Part shown: positions 45,290 through 55,879 of the stretch, piece by piece
Layout: every line of letters begins with the position of its first letter
Numbering within the stretch: position 1 is the first letter of the stretch
Origin: Ignelater luminosus
Lineage: Eukaryota; Arthropoda; Insecta; Coleoptera; Elateridae
DNA: 64,000 nucleotides
Direction: 5' to 3'
NCBI GenBank assembly: GCA_011009095.1
Contig: VTPC01090904.1
Location: forward strand, 91,379 to 155,378
Position numbers and translations under genes: made by a program
Notes under the pieces: generated by a model
Databases searched by the model: none
What the model was told of the DNA's origin: nothing
The model's input: only the letters and a program-made list of their open reading frames with translations

Positions 45290-46210
45290 ATATCCGTCTC
45301 ATAAAACAGAGTTAAAGAACGCATAATGATAACAAAGTCAAGTAAACCTCAAAATGAGGTTTCATCTTACAGGCCTGTATTATTAAAACTATTTAAAAAA
45401 CTTCTATTAAAAATTTGAAAACCAATAATGGAAGAGAGGAATCCCATCCCAGTTTATCAGTTTAGCTTTAGAGAAAGTCACTCGGCCTTGGATCAGATAA
45501 TAGAATAACCAATGTAATAGAAAAAGCGCTGGAAAGAAAAAAGTCTGTTCAGGCGTATTTCTGGATATAGCCCAAGCCTTCGATAGAGTATGGCACGAAG
45601 GCCTCATGTACAAACTAAAAAGAGCATTATCAACACAATACCTACTCTCAATTATTGAAATTTTACATCTTGAACAGATTCGTTAGAATCAAGCAAGAAG
45701 ACGCATATTCCGAGCTAAAAGAAATCAGGGCGGGAGTACCACAAGGTAGTGTACTGGGACCGGTACTCTACCTGTTATACACCAATGATATTCCCGACCT
45801 TGAAAGAGATAGGATAGGAACTTTTGGTGATAATCAAGCTGTGCTATCAATTGGAGAAGACCATGAAGGAGCTGCAAGGAAGCCGCAGACTTAAGTGAAT
45901 AAAATCGATCATTGGACAAACAAATGGAGAATAAAACTTAATGGTACAGTGGTACACCTAGAAAACAGGAGGAGGAACAGCGTTGATGCTCCATGATACG
46001 GATACGTGAGAAACAGCTGCATCCACCGACATCTGAATATGGAGACTGGAACAAATAGCCAAATGTGCCAGTAGACATGAACCACGTCTATTTCAACACG
46101 TGAATGTCGAGGCCATCCAACTCCTCGACAACACAGAGGACAAAACCCTTCGAGTTAATAAAATGAAAATAGTTAGTGTAAAAAGCAGACCATTATGCGG
46201 GCTTAGTGTA
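45290..46210 (+). pseudogene. Jockey-type LINE reverse-transcriptase fragment
   Basis: Plus-strand pieces of the RT domain. 'SKPQNEVSSYRPVLLLKLFK' (45332-45392) is the fingers motif. 'YQFSFRESHSALDQI' (45458-45502) and 'FLDIAQAFDRVWHEGLMYKL' (45562-45622) include motif A with the catalytic Asp kept. 'IRAGVPQGSVLGPVLYLLYT' with 'NDIPDL' (45724-45800) is motif B'. 'GTFGDNQAVL' (45818-45848) is motif C, where FADDT is expected, so the second catalytic Asp is Asn. A deletion follows 'NKWRIKLNG'; the C-terminal part 'QHVNVEAIQLLDNTEDKTLR' (46098-46160) then ends 'CGLSVQV' before a stop at about 46218. Several frameshifts. Probably the same family as the inverted endonuclease next to it. Confidence 0.75.
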
Positions 46211-46394
46211 CAGGTGTAAAGTGTAAATATTACTGTAAGTAAGTTAAAACCTATAGAAACATTACTGAGTGTAACTATAGATTTTGAAAAAACAACTTTA
46301 GCAATTTAAGTTAGAATAAAGCTGCTCATTGATCTTCTTGATCAGATTGTAGTAAAAAAATACCCTTGGAAGGTATTAATAATTGTAATAATAA

Positions 46395-47420
46395 TAGTAA
46401 TAATTAATCTTTTCAAGACGGTTAATGGAGGGCGAAACCTGACGTCCTTTCTCCCTTAATGCTCGACCTTCTCTGGAAGTGGTTAATATAGTACACAATG
46501 GAACATTAGACGGCACAGCTTAAATCGCGTTCGTATTTAGTTTTTCAAGAAGATTGATGAAGGGGCAAAGTTTGGCTTTAGACCACTAGACATGGGCCAT
46601 TGAATGCAGCAGCTCCACGCTCTCTGAAAAAGGTTAATGTATACTAATGTAATGTATCGTATCCGCATTTAGTTCTTCGAAGAAGATTAATTAAGGGTGA
46701 AGCCCATTTTGTGACATTTGAGGTGATCTATTGAGTGGCATAACTCAATGCTCTCCGGGAAAGTTAATGTAGTACGAAACTCGATTTTGTGCCACGGCAT
46801 GTAATGTAAAGTTGAAAGGAGCAAGCTCAATTCTCTTTTCAAACAAGTTAGTGGAAGGCAAAACTCGACCCGTTAAATCACTCAGCTTGACGTTCTCGGA
46901 AAGAGGTTATTGTAGTACTCAATGAAATGTTGGAAAGCGCAGCTCGATCTGTGTTTATATCTAGCTTTTCCAAGAAGGTTAATGGAGATTGAAGGCCTAC
47001 ATTGAACTGTTAGAGATGGCCTGTTGCCCAATGCTTTCTCCAAGGAAGTTAATGTAGTGCAAAACTCAATCTTGTACCACCACAGGTAGCCTGTTGAAAA
47101 GCGCAGCTTAATCCAAGAAGGCTAATGAAGGTTGAAGCCTGACCTTGGACCAGCGAAGATTGTCCGTTGAATGTGACAACCCATCACTTTCTAAAGAAGG
47201 TTAATGTGTGTAATGCGATGTAGAAAAGCGCAGTGCAACATGTGCTCCTATTTAGCTTTTTTAAGAAGGTTAATGAAGAATAAAGCTTTAGCTTGGGCTA
47301 CCAGACGTAGCCTGTTCAGTGATACAGGCCAATGCGTGTTTGTAGTCAGCTCTTTTAAAACGGTTTACGGAGAACACAACCTGGCTCGTTTTGAAACAAA
47401 AGTAGTCTCGATCGGTGATC
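46395..47420 (+). repeat. Degenerate satellite block 3, the longest
   Basis: At least 14 starts of the 'aagaaggttaatg' type in about 1 kb, near 46416, 46479, 46551, 46626, 46680, 46761, 46845, 46905, 46973, 47041, 47115, 47197, 47265 and 47353, spaced about 55-88 bases. Alternate units carry 'gagggcgaaacctgac' or 'tagtgcaaaactcgatcttg' followed by 'accacaggtagcctgttgaa' and 'gcgcagcttgatccgtg'. The full repeat is therefore a dimer of about 130-150 bases. The block follows the LINE RT fragment directly. The frame 47204-47461 is a by-product. Confidence 0.85.
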
Positions 47421-47925
47421 ACCGCAGACAGCCACACCTAATTGTAATCCAAGAGCGTTAAAAGCAGAGGACTTTAGGGCTTTAGACTAGAGCTGCACTA
47501 GCTCTATTTCTTCCGTTGATCAAGTTTAGATTTCATTTTTAATTCTTTTCAATTTCTTGTGTTTGATTGCTCATTTGTAGTACTATTACGGAAAAACTTG
47601 AAAGTACTGCTTCCGATATTAAGGGACTTTGGAAAGGATCGACCAAGTTAAGCTATTATCTAACAGATACATCTATTTATTACATTATGTAGGCTAATAA
47701 TAGTAACAATCAAATACAGCAAATACAAAGTTAGAAAGAGCAGTAGCAATGCAATGAAAGCCTAAACAATATAGTAACTAATTCCAATTGCTAGTCTAGA
47801 AGATTAATCACTGCATTTCTCTTCACCGATTTTCACGCCCTAATAATCTGTGTGCCCGGGGCAGTTGCCTCACTTAATGTCTGCAGCTGCCCCCGATTTT
47901 ACCTCCACGATTAAATAAAAATATA
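47420..47925. other. No gene seen after the satellite
   Basis: Ordinary AT-rich DNA. A GC-rich patch at 47846-47900 contains the imperfect inverted pair 'ggggcagttgcc' and 'gcagctgccccc', just before the tRNA-like sequence. Confidence 0.4.
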
Positions 47926-47930
47926 AGAAC

Positions 47931-48010
47931 TGCCTAGAGTATCGCTCAGTTGCTAAGAGCATTGATCTAGTTAATCAAAGATCGCAGGTTTGAGTCATGT
48001 CCGAGGTCGA
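47931..48010 (+). repeat. tRNA-like head, probable SINE or tRNA pseudogene
   Basis: It can be folded as a D arm GCTC-AGTTGCTAA-GAGC (47944-47960), an anticodon arm TTGAT-CTAGTTA-ATCAA (about 47962-47978, five perfect pairs, loop of seven) and a T arm around GGTTTGAGTC (47988-47997). The A-box 'TATCGCTCAGTTGCTAAGAG' and the B-box are close to consensus. The 7-base acceptor strands do not pair (TAGAGTA against CCGAGGT) and the T stem has a mismatch, so it is not a functional tRNA. A tRNA-derived SINE head is the likelier reading. I cannot see its 3' end. Confidence 0.55.
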
Positions 48011-48049
48011 AAGTTTCTTTATATGTACTTAATGTCGCAAGAATTATAT

Positions 48050-51000
48050 ATTCCTTGTAGAAACTGTACTGTAATAGATTATAAACGCAAATATTAGTTT
48101 TCCATGTAATTAAATATGAGAAAGGCAAATCAACAAACCAAAATGAACGGTAGCGTTGAACGCAATAGGATTCTTATTATAAATTTATAAAATGATAAAC
48201 AATGCGCTTTGTTGTGTAAGGAAGAAATATTAACAATGATATTGAATACAATGAGGCAGTCACACACAGAACAATTAACCCGGATCGTTATACGATATAA
48301 CGGATTAAGTTTCCGTTTTCTTATTTAATTCCAATTAAAACATATTTCATTTTTTGAATTATCTTTTATTAACAGTATAAGTGGTATATGAAACAATTAA
48401 AGTCTTACTAATTATTATTATAAGTAAACTGGAAGTTTTTGTAAGCTTGAAGGTATTCGTTACTGTTTAGTTCTTTAGTTCTTTAGATTTTTCTTCCTTT
48501 AGATTTCTTTTCAAATAGGTTGTGAGTTTCAGAGTTTTAAATTCTACTAATCTTTGGTAACCTTTGGTATTTGCAACAGTTGTAGGCGTTTCAGAAATTT
48601 TCAGCTCTTTGTCTTGGATCTGTTTAATCCTTGTTAAGGCTCTTTCTTTATTTATTCAGACGTCTAGATTTACAATTTTAAACAGACAACGTCATTTTGG
48701 GAAAATCTCTGCTGACTTACTTTCAGTTCGTGGTGATGGAAACAAACATTCCATTGTCTTGATTTTCACACCTATCATCATGTCTTCAAGCTTTTTTTTT
48801 GTTTCTTAACAAACAGCCTGCTATGTTGCGCATATTAAGTTAAATAACTTATTGAGTTTCCAATCGTTTCCTTATGCCTTGTTATCCCATTCCCTACGTT
48901 TTCGGCGTTATTAATAACTTACCCGTATCCAATATTCTAGTGTCGTTTGTGGCTACAAATTAAATTAGTTTTTACAGCCGTAATTCTTAACTTTTGCTGA
49001 ACTAGCCGTTGTGTTCTAGGTAATTAGAACAAGGAATGTGACATATTTGTGAAAGCAGAAGTTTCTGAAAAATCAAATACAATCAGGGTACTAACGCGAT
49101 TTTGTCTGTAGTAATAACACAAAAGATCTGGAAGAATTGTTGATTATATTACGAATGTGTGTTACGCTGTAACAAAAGTATCAGTTTGACAATTTGAGAA
49201 TTACGAGCGCAAGCGCCAGTGATTTTCTGTCAACTCATCGAGGTTCGTAAATTTAGAGCTTTCTGACTGATCAAAATTCATATTTCTACATTCTCAAAAC
49301 GCTTTAGGTTGTGCAAGATTACAAGGTTAGCTGAAAATGACTTTTTTAAATTTTTAAAATAAAACCTTTTTTGTTCTGAAACAACCCACAACTAACTTTT
49401 CACAAGTTTCAAACCAAAAACGTCCAGTCCAAATCTTTTTTAAAAGAGATTTGCATAATATTTCATTATTTTTTTCCTGTATAATTCCGTATCAAATTTA
49501 GTTCAGGACAGAAAGAGAAAGAGATAGGAAGACCACAACTCCAGTTTTGTTTCAAGAATTGGCTTGACAGCTTTAACCGCAGCAACAAGAGTACGAGCAA
49601 AACAGGGAGAAAGGCAACAACTACAACCAGAGCCGTCCGCAGGATTGCGTAAGCCTAGTCCACTTCGCACTTCGGATTTTCGCGGGCATAACACGGATAT
49701 CGGTTAACACTGTTAGGGGCTTTTGTATAACACAAATGTGGTTCCCCGCACACACGTAATATGTTGTATGTATCTGGTCTATTGTGGCATAAATCCAGCT
49801 AAATTTTATTTGTACACTCGTAATTGGTGGTACGTCCGGATTCAAAAGAGCAAGTGTTCTCCACAGCTGATAGCGCTTGATTGAATTTGCAACCGGCAGA
49901 ATTTAATTTGGACGCAGAAAAACATTTTTACAATGAAATTTGATTTACATATACGCGCTTGAACCCACGTGGAGTTCGTTATGTATTTAAATATATTCAG
50001 TTTTTCTTTTCTCGTCAAACGCTTACAAGAATTTTCAGGTGAGATTGATTTCAGAAATTACTCCCGAGAACAAAAAAGCTTTTACCACACTTACGCCTCT
50101 CTAACTATTTTAGAATATTTCCTTTTGATCTATCTCGACGATAATTAAGTGGATCTTTTTAGCTCAGTTTTTTTTGAGTGAAATTTGATTTTTCCTCGGA
50201 ATATTGGCGAATATACCTCTTTAAATTTTGATGAGCCTCCTCGTGAGTTGAGGGGTCGGAAAATCTAGTTACAGGCTGAATGTGGAGTCGTGATTGGCAG
50301 GGGAACTGCCAGGCTTTTATCACGACCTGCCAGCACTTCACTAGTGCTTATAAACCTTTTTATTATGAACAGACTTAAAAATATTGATTCTGCATATGAA
50401 TGGGGATCGGGTTGAAATTCAATCGTCATTTCAATTTAAAATATTTTTATGATGAAGAAAAATTATCTTAGATTTTCCAAACAAACTAATAAATTCCAAT
50501 ATAATAAGGACTAAATCTTTCTAAAATAGCCCTGGAAAAAGCTCTATATTCGATTTTATTCGCTTTTACTCAAGTAAAAAGCACACACCTATAGTATACA
50601 CACAATCCTTGTTTCATCTGAAATTACTTTTGGAAACTTCGTTTCTATCAACACAAAAACACCTACAAACACATTCACCTTCACACAACTCCGAACGGAG
50701 AATAGGGCTGCTAGGATAAGCTATTGAGTTAGGGGAGAGCTTGAACAGTGGGCACAGCATATCAGGGTGTATTGATGGGTTTGATCGCAGCTCGAACGCA
50801 ATATGGCCGTGTCAGGGGCAGATGACGCCGAGGGACAATCATACTAAGCTCAATTTTGTGGTCAAACACTCAAAACTCATCTCTTTGATTAGTTTTTTGT
50901 TTGGTGATTCTTTACGATTTTTATACTAAAATGCTTCATCTTTTAAGTTAATGTGGATTAATTTATTATGGAATTGAACTTAAGTGTGTTTTATTGATGT

Positions 51001-52630
51001 ATAAAAGAAAATTTAAGCGTTGCGTTGTTTTGAAAATGGATTTTTGATAATAAGAGGTGTTTAGATTATACAACGTCGCGTCGCGTTGGAGACTGTATAA
51101 AGAAGGTATAAAAAGTTATTTTTCACGGTATCAAATTAAAATTTCTTGTTTTTATTTTCTTTGCTGTTGATTTCTTTTGCAAAGCTTTAAGAACTATCTC
51201 ATGTTACAATAGTATACTATAACAAGAAAGAATCTTCAAAGTTTTAATTAATTTTACTTAAACAAATAATAACAGTTGCAGACTACTGAACAAAATTTCT
51301 AAAATATGAGTTTAGTGACTTTCATGTTTAATATTCTGACGAGATAGAAGAGCCTTTAATTGAGCCGAAAATCACTTTGAGTTATTTCATCGTGTTTAAT
51401 CTTGCAGTAGAAATTAGATCTCTGCTATGCCAACTTGATAATGCAGCTAATTCCGGATGGTAACCTCAGGTTGGGATTCTTCATACAAAAATTCTATGTC
51501 ATGTAAACTATATCTATGATTTTATCATTGACTCCGAGTGCATTCATTATTACAGATCCCATGCGACTTGAACGAATTCAAAATTTATTCTACACGTTCT
51601 TATTTTTATTTTTTTAGATTAGAATACTTAGATATCTTAAAGAATCGAGATCTCAGTACTGTAAACATCTTAATCGTTATAAGGTTTGTGTACTAGTCTT
51701 TTTCTTATTCTGGTTGTAAATTTAGTCCTCTGGATTGCTATTCACACCTTATATGTTTTGAGTGCTTTAAAATAATTAAAAGACTGAATTCCTCTTTTTT
51801 TGGAATCTCCTATATCTTTTCATGGGTGTTTTTACATGTGGTCATTCTGTCTTGTACATCCTAACAGTTCTCAATTTACTATTCTATTGTTCTTTGAACT
51901 CTTTACCCTTCCCCTAAATCATCATCTACTTGTACTGCTTTCTTCCAAATTCTAATTGAACTTCTGACAGTCGAATGCAAGTCGAGGGGTGAATAACGAA
52001 CCAATCCTTTCCGACCACCATCATCAAAAAGTTTAAGTTTTTTCAGAGTTAAACCGTGAACGTTAAAGGAAACTGCATTTTTTATTAAAACTTGACTTTA
52101 ACTGTTACTGTTAACACCTCAGCTCTTACAATTCTAAATTTCAAGTTACGAGTTTAAATTTAATTTATCCGTATTAAAGTTTTTTTTTAAGTATTTCTGA
52201 TGTATAATAAGTAAAGCAATGAAGTGAATGTTCCAGTCGATCCTAAACGAACTGAAAGTTTTTAATTCCTACAACTGAAGGGTGGACTTTAAATTACAGA
52301 ACTAGCAAAGAATGACGATAAAGTCAGAATTCTACACAAGAATTGGTTTAATCCTAAATAGGAATACTTATTGTGCTTATAGGCCTACTCCCATTCTACA
52401 CATAATTTAAGTTCAAATGGTGCCAGTCTCTGATTGATTCTTATTTAAGCTTTTTCGGTAACTAACTGAGAGCGTGTTAAATATTTTTAGAAATTTATTT
52501 ACTAAATAATTTTTGTTTGCATTAAGCCCAAGGGACTAGTAGAGCAATCCACAGCTTGCGAACGTTTTATTTATAGTAAGTGGTTTATACTACAAGCTAA
52601 AAGTGACGTGTTGAAATTTTATTTCAAGTT
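48050..52630. other. No identified gene over about 4.6 kb
   Basis: Short open frames at 48564-48809, 49503-49694, 49621-49845, 50159-50341 and 50741-50929 have no motif I know. The most protein-like is 49621-49845 on the minus strand ('NPDVPPITSVQIKFSWIYAT' and 'YYVCAGNHICVIQKPL'), in a patch with normal GC content. It could be an exon or an unknown element. The rest is AT-rich and featureless to the eye. Confidence 0.4.
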
Positions 52631-52639
52631 TAATGATCT

Positions 52640-52981
52640 GGCAAGATTCACCGTCTCGCCGACAGTCTGACAGTTCAAAATCTATCCACATCTTCTACAC
52701 CTGCATCCAAAAACCCCATAAATGTCGAATCTACACACTAACAAAGCTACACTGCTATAGTTAACACCCCAGCTTCAGTTACATCCACGTCTACACGCCC
52801 AGAGATCTAAACAGACAACCCCGCCCTCCTATTCCAACTCTTGGAAAATGCAGCATACACCAGCCAACCTAGCTTGTTGAAGAAAATAATATCTCTTGCG
52901 TTAGAAGCTATAACCAATAAAGATATCTCGGCAGCCTTCACATAGCTGTTGCCAGAAATTCTCGACCTACTCAATCAATAA
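52640..52981 (+). pseudogene. ORF1 C-terminal end, copy C
   Basis: Thr/Ser/Pro-rich tail followed by 'PSLLKKIISLALEAI' and 'NKDISAAF', a stop, 'LLPEILDLLNQ', and TAA at 52979-52981. This matches the ends of copies A ('LPSIALDAL...LLPDILTLLER') and B ('LSIALDALSNKG...TLTVLLE'). The stop touches the ORF2 ATG directly (TAAATG), so ORF2 translation probably depends on reinitiation at that junction, as known for similar LINEs. Confidence 0.7.
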
Positions 52982-55043
52982 ATGACAACACAACAAAGAA
53001 AAGTAACATCCCTGCAAATTGCTTTTTGGAACGCAAACGGACTAGAATTAAAAAAAATTCAAGCTCCTAGAATTTGTCTAGCGTCACGATTTGGATGTTA
53101 CATTAATCTGTGAAACGCTTCTAAGACAAACAGAACCGAGACTTGCAAATTACATCTTATATCATCATGATCGTCTAAATGACAGAGGCGAAGGCACAGT
53201 GATATACGTTCGCTCAACCATAGACCACTATCCGGGCTCAAATCATGACCTGCAACATATAGAGGCCATTTATATTTTCATAAATACTGCAAACACTTGT
53301 CCTCTAAGACTAACGGCAGACGAAGACTTGGACCCACTGCTAGACAGTAGCGATTAAATAGTCCTAGATGGCAATCTAAACGCTAAACGTTAATCCTGGA
53401 ACAGCAGGCTAGCAAATCGCAAGGGCAACACGCTAAATCATTATGGTGCTCAACATGATATCGTAGCAGTGGGCCCACAAGCCCTCCCTCCTTCTATGGT
53501 CACGGCCGCCCAGACGTGCTAGATATAGCCGTAATGAAAAATCTGAGATTAACCTATGAAATCACCACTATCAGTGAATTAGGCTCCGACCATAATTCAG
53601 TACTTCTACACCTAGGGGACTTTGAAGATACTCCATTGGTTTACAGGCATACCACATTCTGGCCTGCATTCCATAATCACTTACAAAAAAACTACGGTAG
53701 AATACCCACTATCTACAACGCCGAGGAACTAGAAGATGAAGTCAAACACCTTACCTCACAAGTACAAGAGTCCTTACAGTATGCATTCAACCCCAGAGCT
53801 GTCCCAGACTGAGGAAATCTCCTTCCCCACTCCGCACAAGAAATAGAACCCGCCGGCGGCGATGGCATATCACACCACATCCAAAAGATTGTCAAGAACT
53901 AACTCATCTCAATAACCAAATCCGCAGAGAGATAAGAAAACACCGAAACACCATCTGGTCTGATAAACTCATATCCTTAACCGCTCAAGATAACTCAATT
54001 TGTAAACTCACGAAATGCCTGAAGACCAAAAAAACACAAACTCCTCTAATCCATGGCGAACAGAGTTTGGTATATATACTAACGAAAAACGTGCAGATGC
54101 CTTTGCTAACACTTTTGAAGAACAATGCAGCTTGAATTACGCTGACATTGAAGACCGCCTCGTCTCCAGGGTACCAGAAACGTTAGAGATAAACTACGAG
54201 CTACTCTCGACGAGGTCACCAGACTTATCCGGTGTACAAAACACAAAAATACCCACGGACCTGATAGAATACCAAACTCAGCATTAAAGCAATTTTCAAA
54301 GAAAAGAATGTTGCATCATCATCAATCTTGAGACTCCATCATTTTTCCACCCAATGGAAAAATGCCGACGTCATCGTGATCCACAAGACTATTCAAAACC
54401 TCCTATTCTCACAAAACTATCGCCCAATAAGTCTGCTGGCATTGCTGGGAAAAGTGACTGAAGATGTTATACTAAAAAGTCTCTGACAAGAAACAGACGA
54501 CAGAGAGATACTTCAAGATGAACAATTTAACCCATCAAGTTCTTAGACTGGTAGAATATAACACAAACGGGTATAATAAACGTGACCATACAGGAACCAT
54601 CTTCCTTAACGTATCAAAGGCCTTCGACAAGGTATGGCACGCCAGCCTTCTACACAAAATGTTTCTGAACGAAATAAACAACAAACTCGAGAAATTCATC
54701 GCTTCATACCTCCATAATTGATCATTCCACGTCAGATTTCGAAACGTTTGTTCTTCAGAACGAAGAATCACAGCCGGAGTCTCTCAAGGGTCATTACTGT
54801 CACCAACACTTTACTCAATATTTGTTTCCGATCTAACAACACCAGAAGGCACCTGCACGGTACTATACGCGGATAAGATGGCTGTATGGACCCCCTTCAG
54901 AGACCCCTACATGCTCACCAGACGTCTATAAGAAACAGCAGAAATCATCGGTAACTGGTTCCGTACATGGAGAATTGAAGTAAATGCAGAAAATAGTGCA
55001 ACGGTCTTATACACCCCAAGACGCCACCCATAAATATATCTGA

Positions 55044-55056
55044 TCATAACAAGCAA
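55044..55056. repeat. Left target-site duplication (13 bp) of the nested retroposon
   Basis: TCATAACAAGCAA, identical to 55306-55318. Removing the sequence between the two copies restores a continuous stretch of the LINE ('...ataaatatatctga' joined to 'aattcctaagtgtg'). Confidence 0.9.
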
Positions 55057-55305
55057 GTCAAGTCAAGTCAACGTTATTTTCCCGCCAAAGGTGGGAGGCC
55101 GTTTTAAGCTCCGCGTGGAGCTTCTTCAGCCGACTTGGTTCTTGTTGCTGGTAGTAGCGACGTAGATTCCGTTTTGGCTCCAGCTAGTCGATGGAAGACG
55201 GAGAGATGCTGATGCGGACAGCAAGAGCAGATGGCGATAGTCGTCGCGACGGTGGTTCGACGAACGCGATCGCAATATCGGTGCGGCGTGAAGTGAACAA
55301 CGTGC
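55057..55305 (-). mobile_element. Nested 249-bp retroposon (SINE or 5'-truncated LINE)
   Basis: Flanked by a perfect 13-bp duplication, so it arrived by target-primed reverse transcription. On the minus strand the 3' end is a short array of TTGAC (CGTTGACTTGACTTGAC against the left duplication), a simple-repeat tail in place of poly(A). Just inside are a hairpin-like 'CTCCACGCGGAG' and 'CCCACCTTTGGCGGG'. Its GC content is well above that of the host LINE. The minus-strand frame reads 'RLAGAKTESTSLLPATRTKS' then 'AEEAPRGA' and a stop, which could be the C-terminus of a LINE protein. That would favour a 5'-truncated LINE over a SINE. No A-box/B-box pair in the right orientation was found. Confidence 0.85.
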
Positions 55306-55318
55306 TCATAACAAGCAA
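55306..55318. repeat. Right target-site duplication (13 bp) of the nested retroposon
   Basis: Exact second copy of the 13-base word at 55044-55056. Confidence 0.9.
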
Positions 55319-55879
55319 AATTCCTAAGTGTGATACTCCACAGACAACTGACTTGGAAACAACACACGAACTCCTGCGTTAGGAAAGCAAATGCAGTCAT
55401 TGCCACCCTCAATCCCCTTCTCAATCGACACAGCTTTCTTAATCAGACTAACAAACTGCTGTTAACAAAACCACTATCTGACCAACAATTACTTACGTTG
55501 CCTCCACCTGGGGATATGCTGCGACGATACACATTACCAAACTACAAGTAGTACAAAACAAACTTTTACGGATGACTTTCAACGCTCCGTGGTACATAAG
55601 AAACATCGACCTACATCGAGACGCAAACCTACCAACAATCAAACAATTTATTATTTCCGCAACTGAAAAACTTTACCTAAACACCCCGACGTCCACAAAT
55701 CCACTAATAAACAGCCTTGGCACTTACAATCAAAACGATCAACACAGACATAAACGACCAGAGCATGGTCTACAATAATAAATACTCAACAGAGGGCTAA
55801 CACGCTAGCCCCACACAACCACCACATACAGCCAAAGGAGGTTAAAGTATTATTGCTAGACACTCCAAAGCGAAAGAAG

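Larger units (their letters stand above)
52982..55860 (+). pseudogene. Jockey-type ORF2: endonuclease, reverse transcriptase, C-terminal region
   Basis: The ATG at 52982 opens 'MTTQQRKVTSLQIAFWNANG', the normal endonuclease start. After a frameshift comes 'LDVTLICETLLRQTEPRLAN', then 'DRGEGTVIYVRSTI' (53086-53230). 'LDGNLNAKR' (about 53365-53390) stands for GDLNAKH, and 'SELGSDHNSVLLHL' (53573-53613) is the SDHNPV motif. The RT starts in frames around 54015-54480 ('NYRPISLLALLGKV'), with 'TGTIFLNVSKAFDKVWHASL' (54590-54648), where the catalytic Asp of FLDVSKAFD is Asn. Then 'AGVSQGSLLSPTLYSIFVSD' (54774-54833) and 'LYADKMAVW' (54864-54890), where YADD has become YADK. The thumb reads 'DLETTHELL' and 'RKANAVIATLNPLLNRHSF' (55350-55440), with 'KLLRMTFNAPWYIRN' near the end. 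Multiple stops and frameshifts plus the nested insertion make it inactive. Confidence 0.85.
52640..55870 (+). mobile_element. Jockey-type LINE, 5'-truncated, carrying a nested insertion
   Basis: Contains the end of ORF1 and most of ORF2 (both listed separately), followed by a short 3' end around 55800-55870. It is the only one of the three Jockey-type copies here with ORF2. A 249-bp retroposon (55057-55305) is inserted in the thumb region and is therefore younger. The exact outer ends are not defined. The upstream limit is set by loss of ORF1 similarity, and the downstream limit by the end of coding similarity ('SQRRLKYYC' then stop). Confidence 0.8.

Noticed and set aside
46395..47420. CRISPR-like array, considered because of regularly spaced repeats
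   Set aside because: The repeat words are degenerate, the whole unit including the 'spacer' repeats, and the genome is eukaryotic.
47204..47461. Open frame of 85 codons on the plus strand
   Set aside because: Lies entirely in the satellite block and its flank; the reading changes with each repeat unit and has no motif.
47931..48010. Functional tRNA gene
   Set aside because: The acceptor strands do not pair and the T stem has a mismatch; no terminator T run follows at the right place.
55250..55262. B-box-like GGTTCGACGAAC inside the nested retroposon
   Set aside because: It is on the plus strand, whereas the TTGAC tail shows that the retroposon reads on the minus strand.
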